A stretch of DNA of 64,000 nt from Comamonadaceae bacterium (GTDB lineage Bacteria > Pseudomonadota > Gammaproteobacteria > Burkholderiales > Burkholderiaceae_C), in the NCBI GenBank assembly GCA_027488115.1, contig JAIYCG010000020.1, forward strand, positions 42,956 through 106,955, written 5' to 3'. Within the stretch, counting starts at the first letter, position 1. Each line of letters begins with the position of its first letter. Positions 45,110 through 52,014 of the stretch are shown here, one piece after another. Both the position numbers and the translations under genes were made by a program. Under the pieces are notes generated by a model, which was not told the DNA's origin, did no database searches, and saw only the letters and a program-made list of their open reading frames with translations.

Positions 45110-46372
45110 ATGGCACTGATCGTTCACAAATACGGCGGCACTTCGATGGGCTCGACTGAGCGCATTCGAAATGTAGCCAAACGCGTCGCCAAATGGGCAC
45201 GGGCTGGCCACCAAATGGTGGTGGTGCCAAGTGCCATGAGCGGCGAAACCAATCGATTGTTGGGTTTGGCCAAGGAGTTGGCACCCGCAAAAACAGACAC
45301 GGCCTATGACCGCGAACTGGACATGCTGGCCTCTACAGGCGAGCAAGCGTCTTCGGCCTTGCTGGCCATTGCTTTGCAGTCTGAGGGGATGGCATCGGTC
45401 AGCTATGCTGGCTGGCAAGTGCCCATCAAGACCAACAGCGCTTTTACCAAAGCCCGCATTGAGTCGATTGATGACGTTCGCGTTCGCAAAGATTTGGCTG
45501 CCGGCCGCGTTGTCATCGTGACTGGCTTTCAAGGGGTTGACCCTTATGGCAACATCACGACACTTGGCCGTGGTGGATCAGACACCTCTGCGGTAGCTGT
45601 GGCCGCTGCCATGAAGGCAGATGAGTGCCTCATTTATACCGACGTCGATGGCGTTTACACCACCGATCCCCGTGTGGTGCCTGAGGCTCGTCGGTTGAAA
45701 ACAGTGAGCTTTGAAGAGATGCTGGAAATGGCATCGCTCGGTTCCAAAGTTTTGCAAATTCGCTCGGTTGAGTTTGCGGGTAAGTACAAAGTACCCATGC
45801 GTGTGTTGTCTAGCTTCACCCCTTGGGACATCGACATTCATGAAGAAGCCAAGTCTGGCACCCTGATCACTTTTGAGGAAGACGAAAAAATGGAACAAGC
45901 CGTAGTCTCAGGCATTGCCTTTAACCGCGATGAAGCCAAAATTTCCGTGTTGGGCGTACCCGACAAACCTGGCATTGCTTACCAAATTTTGGGTGCTGTC
46001 GCCGATGCCAACATTGAAGTGGATGTGATCATTCAAAACCTTAGCAAAGATGGTAAAACAGATTTCAGTTTTACAGTGCATCGCAATGACTTTGCGCGCA
46101 CCATGGACCTGCTGAAAGACAAAGTGATTCCAGCTTTGGGCGCATCCGAGGTCATTGGCGACGCCAAAATTTGCAAAGTGTCTATCGTGGGCATTGGCAT
46201 GCGAAGCCACGTCGGCATTGCCAGCAAGATGTTCCGCTCTTTGAGCGAGGAGGGCATCAACATTCAGATGATTTCTACGTCTGAAATTAAAACCTCGGTT
46301 GTAATTGACGAGAAATACATGGAATTGGCTGTGCGCGCCTTGCACAAGGCTTTTGATTTAGACCAAGCCTGA
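45110..46372 (+). CDS. lysC: aspartate kinase
   Basis: A 420-residue aspartokinase for the lysine, methionine and threonine pathway. The kinase core has IVHKYGGTSMGSTERI, TLGRGGSDTSAVAVAAAMKADEC and YTDVDGVYTTDPR. Two C-terminal ACT domains (GVPDKPGIAYQILGAVADANIEVD and VSIVGIGMRSHVG) mediate feedback inhibition. Length matches the single-function lysC of beta-proteobacteria. A tRNA-Ser gene follows within 20 bases. Confidence 0.97.
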   Translation: MALIVHKYGGTSMGSTERIRNVAKRVAKWARAGHQMVVVPSAMSGETNRLLGLAKELAPAKTDTAYDRELDMLASTGEQASSALLAIALQSEGMASVSYAGWQVPIKTNSAFTKARIESIDDVRVRKDLAAGRVVIVTGFQGVDPYGNITTLGRGGSDTSAVAVAAAMKADECLIYTDVDGVYTTDPRVVPEARRLKTVSFEEMLEMASLGSKVLQIRSVEFAGKYKVPMRVLSSFTPWDIDIHEEAKSGTLITFEEDEKMEQAVVSGIAFNRDEAKISVLGVPDKPGIAYQILGAVADANIEVDVIIQNLSKDGKTDFSFTVHRNDFARTMDLLKDKVIPALGASEVIGDAKICKVSIVGIGMRSHVGIASKMFRSLSEEGINIQMISTSEIKTSVVIDEKYMELAVRALHKAFDLDQA

Positions 46373-46378
46373 TATAAT
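46351..46378 (+). promoter_or_regulatory. promoter of tRNA-Ser
   Basis: A perfect TATAAT (46373-46378) directly follows the lysC stop, with a weak -35 (TTTTGA, 46351-46356) 16 bases upstream inside lysC. The predicted start near 46385 is a few bases before the mature tRNA. Confidence 0.55.
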
Positions 46379-46390
46379 TTTCCGTGTGCT

Positions 46391-46483
46391 GGAATCGTGA
46401 CCGAGTGGCCGAAGGTGCTCCCCTGCTAAGGGAGTATGGGGTGTAGAGCCTCATCGAGAGTTCGAATCTCTCCGATTCCGCCA
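46391..46483 (+). tRNA. tRNA-Ser (anticodon GCT)
   Basis: A 93-base class II tRNA. The acceptor stem pairs GGAATCG (46391-46397) with CGATTCC (46473-46479), and CCA is encoded. The anticodon stem CTCCC/GGGAG encloses the loop CTGCTAA, giving GCT (serine AGC/AGU codons). The long variable arm and the T-arm (GAGAG TTCGAAT CTCTC) are clear. It is followed by a hairpin terminator. Confidence 0.97.
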
Positions 46484-46492
46484 GCCAAACTT

Positions 46493-46519
46493 AAAAAGCC
46501 GTTGATTTCTATCATCGGC
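46493..46519 (+). terminator. intrinsic terminator after tRNA-Ser
   Basis: AGCCGTTGAT pairs with ATCATCGGCT with one mismatch, followed by a run of at least eight Ts ten bases beyond the tRNA end. Confidence 0.85.
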
Positions 46520-46655
46520 TTTTTTTTTGGTGTGAAGAATAAAATGTTGCCTGCTTTTGCTAAGCCAGATGTGTGAGTTTGTATTGCGCAGGTTAGAAGT
46601 CATTAACCGCCAAATAAAACGCAATCCAACACTCCCCTCCAGATCAATGCCTCTA

Positions 46656-46680
46656 AAATCAATGTTACTCTGACCTGATT
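46656..46680. repeat. decayed single-end copy of the 22504-22661 repeat
   Basis: The sequence here matches the outer end of the large inverted repeat (22632-22657 in the same sense) at about 20 of 26 positions, sharing AATGTT and TCTGACC. It lies in the otherwise featureless gap between the tRNA terminator and the DUF4266 gene (46520-46717). No second arm is present. Confidence 0.55.
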
Positions 46681-46717
46681 CATTTGAACCCCTTCATTTT
46701 AGAAACAGAAAGCTTGC

Positions 46718-46936
46718 ATGTTTGCCCGAGTTTTGACGTTGACAGCGATTTTGGCTTTGCAGGGCTGCTCGATGATTCAGCCGGTGGAAGCTTGGCAGAA
46801 GGGCACACTGGCATTGCCCGAAATGACTTTTGACGATGACCCGTTAGAGCGCGGTTACAAAGAGCACACTTACACCAGCAAAGAAGCCTCGTCAGGTGGT
46901 TCGGCGGTAGGAGGGGGCGGTTGTGGCTGCAATTAA
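46718..46936 (+). CDS. DUF4266 small lipoprotein with a Gly-rich CGC tail
   Basis: A 72-residue lipoprotein. The signal peptide ends in the lipobox LQGC, with Cys17 the lipidated residue. The DUF4266 core EAWQKGTLALPEMTFDDDPLERGYKEHTYTSKEASSGG follows. The last residues run through glycines to C-G-C-N, leaving two tail cysteines in addition to the lipidated one. It is probably membrane-anchored and exposed to the periplasm. Its end overlaps the DUF3570 gene start by 14 bases. I recall DUF4266 genes regularly beside DUF3570, apbE and thioredoxin genes. Function is unknown. Confidence 0.85.
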   Translation: MFARVLTLTAILALQGCSMIQPVEAWQKGTLALPEMTFDDDPLERGYKEHTYTSKEASSGGSAVGGGGCGCN

Positions 46937-48119
46937 ACACAACTCAAAGTTGCCAGAGTTGGGTGCCGCCTTATTGGGTGCGGCCATGTCATTGCCCTGC
47001 ATTATGCTGAGTGCTCAAGCCGAGACTGCGCCTGAAAAAGGTACGCTAAGCTTTAAATATCTGAACTACAAAGAACGTCAACAAGTCACGAGCAATGCGG
47101 GCAGTTCTGGTGCATGGACAGACAGCCAATCGAGTGCCTCAGCCTATGACGATCGCGTGCATGTCAAAGCGACAGCCACCAGTGTCTTGTTGCCATTGAA
47201 TGGCAAATGGTCTTTGTCGGGAACCCTTGTGACAGACAGTATCTCAGGTGCATCACCGGCATACCACACCCAGTCATTGTCAAAACTGCAAGACTTCCGC
47301 CGTGCCGTTGACACGTCACTCACTCGCTACCTTCCCAATGGAAAATTGGCGCTTGGTTTGAGCCATTCAGGTGAAAATGATTACATTTCTAGAGCGGTTT
47401 CGTTGTTGGCAACGCAAGCCAGCGACGACAAAAACACCACATGGACTGCTGGTGTTGCCATTCAGCGAGATGTGATCAAACCAGTCAACCAAATTGTTGC
47501 CAACGAAAAAAAGAGGGGCTCCGATTGGCTATTGGGTGTCACCCAAGTGGTCAGCATGAACGACATCGTGCAACTCAACTTGGGCCATTACAGTGGTCGG
47601 GGTTATTTTTCTGACCCCTACAAAATTTACGATGAGCGACCCACAGATCGTGTACATCAAACTTTTCAGGCGCGATGGAATCACCATGTGGCAGCATTAA
47701 ACGGAACGTCCCGTTTGGCATATCGTTTTTACACCGACACGTGGGGCATCCGTTCACACACCATCGATGCTGAATGGGTGCAACGCTTGGGCAGTGAGTG
47801 GCGTGTGGCGCCGCAGTTGCGTTTGTATTCACAAAATGCAGCGCGCTTTTATGTGGAAGTTGATCCGCGCATTGCGCCGTTTCCAACAAGTCCTCCACCC
47901 AACGCCTTGCATTTTTCTGAAGACCAACGACTGAGTGCATTTGGTGCTGTCACCATGGGGCTTAAAGTAACACGACAATTAAGCGTGGACACTGCGGTGG
48001 ATTTCAAAGTAGAGCAATACGGACAAAAGGCTGCATGGAAATTCACTGGCCTTGGCAGTCAAGGGCTTGCACCTTTTTACGCACGCAGCATTCAAGTGGG
48101 CATCACACATTCTTTTTAA
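46923..48119 (+). CDS. DUF3570 protein, predicted outer-membrane beta-barrel with a flavinylation-like motif
   Basis: A 398-residue protein from a GTG start overlapping the DUF4266 gene. A signal peptide (LLGAAMSLPCIMLSAQA) precedes a body of alternating amphipathic strands that ends in Phe (VGITHSF), as in outer-membrane barrels. Residues 105-111 (47235-47255) read D-S-I-S-G-A-S. This resembles the Dxx(S/T)GA(T/S) site at which ApbE enzymes attach FMN, and an ApbE gene follows directly. Whether it is modified is inference. Its stop overlaps the apbE start by one base. Confidence 0.8.
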   Translation: MAAIKHNSKLPELGAALLGAAMSLPCIMLSAQAETAPEKGTLSFKYLNYKERQQVTSNAGSSGAWTDSQSSASAYDDRVHVKATATSVLLPLNGKWSLSGTLVTDSISGASPAYHTQSLSKLQDFRRAVDTSLTRYLPNGKLALGLSHSGENDYISRAVSLLATQASDDKNTTWTAGVAIQRDVIKPVNQIVANEKKRGSDWLLGVTQVVSMNDIVQLNLGHYSGRGYFSDPYKIYDERPTDRVHQTFQARWNHHVAALNGTSRLAYRFYTDTWGIRSHTIDAEWVQRLGSEWRVAPQLRLYSQNAARFYVEVDPRIAPFPTSPPPNALHFSEDQRLSAFGAVTMGLKVTRQLSVDTAVDFKVEQYGQKAAWKFTGLGSQGLAPFYARSIQVGITHSF

Positions 48120-49024
48120 TGTCTAGTGCAGATAAAAATCTGTCTGTTCAGCGTTACCCATTCAGGGCCATGGGCAGTGAGTGTGAGGTGGTATTGGCGG
48201 TCAAGAATCAGGCGCAAGCACATGCCTTGGCTCAGAAAGCCATCACTGAAGTATTGCGCATTGAGAAAAAATATTCGCGCTATACATCGGACTCCATGGT
48301 TGCCAAAATCAATCAGCATGCTGGGCTAGGGCCTGTGGCTTGTGACGATGAAACATGGGCCTTGTTGCAATACGCAGAACAGTTGCATGAGCAAACTCAA
48401 GGTTTGTTTGACATCACTTCAGGTGTGCTAAGACATGCTTGGGATTTCAAATCTGCGGCAGTACCTGCTGCTGAAAAGTTAGATGCATTGCGCAACAAGA
48501 TGGGTTGGCACAAAGTGGTATTGCAAAATCAGAGCATTGCCTTGCCAGACGTAGGGATGGAAATTGACTTGGGTGGATTTGGCAAAGAGTATGCGGCCGA
48601 CAGAGCTGCGCAGGTATTGCAAGCGCAGGGCGTGTCCAGTGGGTATGTGAACTTGGCGGGTGATATGCGATTCCTTGGTGCTAAACCTTCGGGCGAGCCG
48701 TGGATGATTGGTATTCAAGATCCTAGGCGCCAAGACGAGGTGGTTGCGACATTGCCGATGATTCAAGGCGGCTTGGCTACCAGCGGTGACTACGAGCGAT
48801 TTTTTGAAATAGATGACAAGCGCTATTGTCATGTGCTCAATCCATTGACTGGATGGCCGGTGCAGTACTGGCGCTCGGTCAGCGTGGCGGCACCTGCTGC
48901 AGTGGTAGCGGGATGCACCAGCACCATCGCGATGCTGAAGGAAAAAGAAGGGCTGGCATTTTTGCAGGCCACTGGGTTTGATTTTCTGGCCATTGACAGC
49001 AGCAATCAAGTCCACATGCGCTAA
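48119..49024 (+). CDS. apbE: FAD:protein FMN transferase, ApbE family
   Basis: A 301-residue ApbE-type enzyme that cleaves FAD and links FMN to Thr or Ser of target proteins. It has FRAMGSECEVVL at the start, MEIDLGGFGKEYAADRAAQVL, the GGLATSGDYERFF site and HVLNPLTGWPV. The ATG overlaps the DUF3570 stop (TAATG). No signal peptide or lipobox is visible from this start, unlike the usual periplasmic ApbE, and the longer start at 48035 does not create one. Location is thus uncertain. The likely target is the preceding DUF3570 protein. Confidence 0.9.
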   Translation: MSSADKNLSVQRYPFRAMGSECEVVLAVKNQAQAHALAQKAITEVLRIEKKYSRYTSDSMVAKINQHAGLGPVACDDETWALLQYAEQLHEQTQGLFDITSGVLRHAWDFKSAAVPAAEKLDALRNKMGWHKVVLQNQSIALPDVGMEIDLGGFGKEYAADRAAQVLQAQGVSSGYVNLAGDMRFLGAKPSGEPWMIGIQDPRRQDEVVATLPMIQGGLATSGDYERFFEIDDKRYCHVLNPLTGWPVQYWRSVSVAAPAAVVAGCTSTIAMLKEKEGLAFLQATGFDFLAIDSSNQVHMR

Positions 49025-49070
49025 TTAGCCTTGTTGTTGAACGCAGTACACAAAAACCGAGATCTGTCGC

Positions 49071-49568
49071 ATGTCTTCTATTAAACTGAACACTGTGAAA
49101 ATGAAGTTATTTGCAGTTGCATTGTTAAGCTTAATGTTGCAAGCCACCACTGCTCACGCGGTAGAGGCAGGCAAACCGCTGCCTGCATTGGGTTTGGCGG
49201 AAGTGCAGTCGGCTAAGGGCCAGTTTGTTTACATTGACTATTGGGCGTCCTGGTGTGGGCCATGTCGGCAATCGTTTCCCTGGATGAATGCCTTGCATGC
49301 CAGATTGGGGTCAAAGGGTTTGAAGGTGGTGGCGGTGAATGTCGATGCTAAGCGCGCTGATGCAGATAAATTTTTAACGCATACACCAGCCCAATTCACA
49401 ATAGCCTACGACCCGCAAGGTTTGTCGGCGAAAATTTTGGCAATCAAAACCATGCCTACATCGATGCTGGTCAGTCCTGAGGGGCAAGTGTTGTTTGTGC
49501 ATTCTGGGTTCAGGACCGAGGAGGCGGGGCAGTTAGAGGCACGGATTTTGAGCGCCTTGGGGAAGTAA
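49071..49568 (+). CDS. TlpA-like periplasmic thioredoxin
   Basis: A 165-residue thioredoxin-fold protein. A signal peptide (MKLFAVALLSLMLQATTAHA) follows either the ATG at 49071 or that at 49101. The active site is DYWASWCGPCRQSFPWMN (W61-C65 from the first start) and the cis-Pro loop is IKTMPTSMLVSPEG. Proteins of this kind keep cysteines of envelope proteins reduced. It closes the DUF4266-DUF3570-apbE group, so the CGC tail of the DUF4266 lipoprotein is a possible substrate. Confidence 0.87.
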   Translation: MSSIKLNTVKMKLFAVALLSLMLQATTAHAVEAGKPLPALGLAEVQSAKGQFVYIDYWASWCGPCRQSFPWMNALHARLGSKGLKVVAVNVDAKRADADKFLTHTPAQFTIAYDPQGLSAKILAIKTMPTSMLVSPEGQVLFVHSGFRTEEAGQLEARILSALGK

Positions 49569-49628
49569 TTCTTGGCTCGCCCCAATAGGTTATTTATCAT
49601 GTCAAGCAATTTCTGAGGAGCTTGAGGC

Positions 49629-51848
49629 ATGCGTCAATTTTCCCCATTCGGTGGTCTGCTGGTCATTTTGTTGGCATTGGTGAGTCATGCCCAAACTTCT
49701 GCCTATCGATTCGCAGGCGTTGAATTGCCCCCACCTTTGCCTGCTCAAAATGTTCAAGATGTTCACTGGGGCACTCAAGTGGACGACCCTTATCGCTTTC
49801 TCGAGCAAGTGAAAGACCCCGCAGTGGTGAGTTGGATGCGTGGCCAAGCTGAAGCGACCGATACCATCCTCAATCGTTTGCCTGGGCGTCAAACTATTCT
49901 AAACACCTTGAAGGAAAAAGACTCTGTCGGTGGCTCCGTTGTTTCAAGTATTCAAAGAACGGCAAACAATCGTTGGTTTTATCTCAATCGTCCCCAGGGT
50001 CAGTCGCAAGCCAAGTTGGTGTGGCGCGATGGCGTCAGTGGTGAAGAAAAATTGCTGATAGATCCAGAGTCGATTGGCAAAGAAAAAGGCAAACCTCACG
50101 CCATTCAAAGTTTTTATCCATCTCCTGATGGCAAGCTCTTGGCTTATGGCCTGCATTCTTCAGGCTCAGAAATTGGCAACATGCATGTGATTGATGTCGC
50201 GACAGGCAAAGAAGTTCTGCCACCCATTGATCGCATTCGATTTGCTGGTGTCAGTTGGCGAGAGAACGGATCAGGTTTGTTCTTCTCGCGTTTGCGTCCA
50301 GGTTACGAGACTCTGAAATCTACTGAGCGCTTTGCTGATACAGGTCGTTACTACTTGGACTTGAAGCAGCCCAATCCCGACCATTTGATTTTCAATGCAT
50401 CGATGTATCCGCAACTCAATCTGCCTTCATTTGCCACGGGCGGCATCACTGAGCTGCCTGGATCAAACTTGGCCGCCATGGTGGTGTACTTTGGCGTAGA
50501 CCGTCGATTGGCCATGTACGTCGCCAAGATGGAAGAGGTCTTGGCAGGCAAAGCGCAATGGCGTGAAGTATTCAAGCAATCTGATGATGTACGTGAAGTC
50601 GATATGGGGCATGGCTTTGTGTATTTGCGAAGTGCATTGAATTCGCCACGCTTTAAAGTGTTGAAGCTCAAAGTGCCCGATTTGAATTTGGCACAAGCAG
50701 AAACGCTGCTACCCGAAACAGAGGGGGTACTTCGTTCAATCAACGTGGCGAAGGATGCTTTGTACGTGACACGACGAGAAGGCGTTAACACCTCTCTGCT
50801 TAAATTTCCAGCGGGTATGAGCGATGGTGTAAGTGGTTCTGATGTGTCCCAAAGGGTGGTCTTGCCATTGCAGGGTAATGTCACAGTCATTAGCAGTCCA
50901 GATCACTCTGAATTGGTCGTCGCCATCAGCAGCTGGACACAAGCATTGCGCCGCTATGTTTATTCGGCAAGCTCAGGGCAATTTGTGCGTCTCCTTTTGG
51001 CGCCGCCAGTTGAACCTGCTCAGAAAGTTGAGATTGTGGCGCGCGAAGTGATGGTGCCAAGCCACGATGGTGTCAAGGTGCCGGTGTCCATCATCATGCG
51101 CGCCGATGCGGTTCTCAATGGCCAGAACCCCACCATCTTGTATGGCTATGGTGCATATGGCACCACAGAGGAGCCAGGTCGCAGTGCTGGCGTTATCACT
51201 TGGGTTGAGCGGGGTGGCATTTATGCATTTGCGCATGTTAGAGGAGGTGGCGCTTTGGGAAGCGAGTGGCACATGGCGGGTCACAAGACGACCAAGTTCA
51301 ATACATGGAAAGATGGTATTGCGGCCGCTGAATGGTTAATTGCAAATGCTTATACACGCGCTTCTAAGTTGGGTATCTATGGTGGTAGTGCGGGTGGCAT
51401 TTTTGTAGGTCGAGCCATCACAGAGCGGCCAGATTTATTTGTTGCAGCAGTACCTTCAGTGCCTGTGCTTGACATGGTTCGCTCAGAGCAGCGCGCTAAT
51501 GGCGTGGCCAATATTCCTGAATATGGCACGGTCAAAGTAGAGGCTGAGTTTCATGCTTTGCTGCGAAACAGTGCTTATCATGCGGTTAAAGATGGCGTGC
51601 GATATCCCGCTACCATGCTGATGCATGGCGTCAACGATTCGCGTGTGGATGTGTGGCAGAGTTTGAAATTTGCATCGCGAATTGCAGATGCGCAAAAAGG
51701 TCAGCAACCTGTGCTGCTGCGCCTTGACTATCAAGCTGGACATGGTTCTGGCTCTGGCGCAGATCAAGCGATGCAACGTACCTCAGATTTGCAGTCTTTT
51801 ATGCTGTGGCAAATGGGTGAGCTTGGTTTTCAGCCCGAGCTTCAATGA
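49629..51848 (+). CDS. secreted prolyl oligopeptidase (family S9A)
   Basis: A 739-residue serine peptidase with a short signal peptide (LLVILLALVSHAQ). An N-terminal beta-propeller region begins VHWGTQVDDPYRFLEQVKDP. The C-terminal alpha/beta-hydrolase has the nucleophile Ser587 in IYGGSAGG, Asp670 in NDSRVD and His705 in GHGSG. FAHVRGGGALGSEWH is also typical. It cleaves short peptides after proline, here probably in the periplasm. GAGGAG at 49614-49619 sets the start. It runs in the same direction as the gene that follows, a metalloprotease. Confidence 0.92.
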   Translation: MRQFSPFGGLLVILLALVSHAQTSAYRFAGVELPPPLPAQNVQDVHWGTQVDDPYRFLEQVKDPAVVSWMRGQAEATDTILNRLPGRQTILNTLKEKDSVGGSVVSSIQRTANNRWFYLNRPQGQSQAKLVWRDGVSGEEKLLIDPESIGKEKGKPHAIQSFYPSPDGKLLAYGLHSSGSEIGNMHVIDVATGKEVLPPIDRIRFAGVSWRENGSGLFFSRLRPGYETLKSTERFADTGRYYLDLKQPNPDHLIFNASMYPQLNLPSFATGGITELPGSNLAAMVVYFGVDRRLAMYVAKMEEVLAGKAQWREVFKQSDDVREVDMGHGFVYLRSALNSPRFKVLKLKVPDLNLAQAETLLPETEGVLRSINVAKDALYVTRREGVNTSLLKFPAGMSDGVSGSDVSQRVVLPLQGNVTVISSPDHSELVVAISSWTQALRRYVYSASSGQFVRLLLAPPVEPAQKVEIVAREVMVPSHDGVKVPVSIIMRADAVLNGQNPTILYGYGAYGTTEEPGRSAGVITWVERGGIYAFAHVRGGGALGSEWHMAGHKTTKFNTWKDGIAAAEWLIANAYTRASKLGIYGGSAGGIFVGRAITERPDLFVAAVPSVPVLDMVRSEQRANGVANIPEYGTVKVEAEFHALLRNSAYHAVKDGVRYPATMLMHGVNDSRVDVWQSLKFASRIADAQKGQQPVLLRLDYQAGHGSGSGADQAMQRTSDLQSFMLWQMGELGFQPELQ

Positions 51849-52014
51849 GGTGATGTATTTTCTGAGTTGATTGACCAAAGCAAGACAAGCGCAAACCCTG
51901 TGATTGAAAGATTTCGTTTCGAATGCGTACCTCCATGACATCACTAACAGTTGGAACTGGTATTTACCCGAATCAGTGAGTCATTAGAATGATCAGCATG
52001 CGAGGACACAAACC
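51849..52014. other. 166-base gap between the two peptidase genes
   Basis: I see no hairpin terminator, palindrome or convincing promoter here. GAGG about ten bases before the TTG at 52015 could be a ribosome site for the metalloprotease. Confidence 0.5.
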
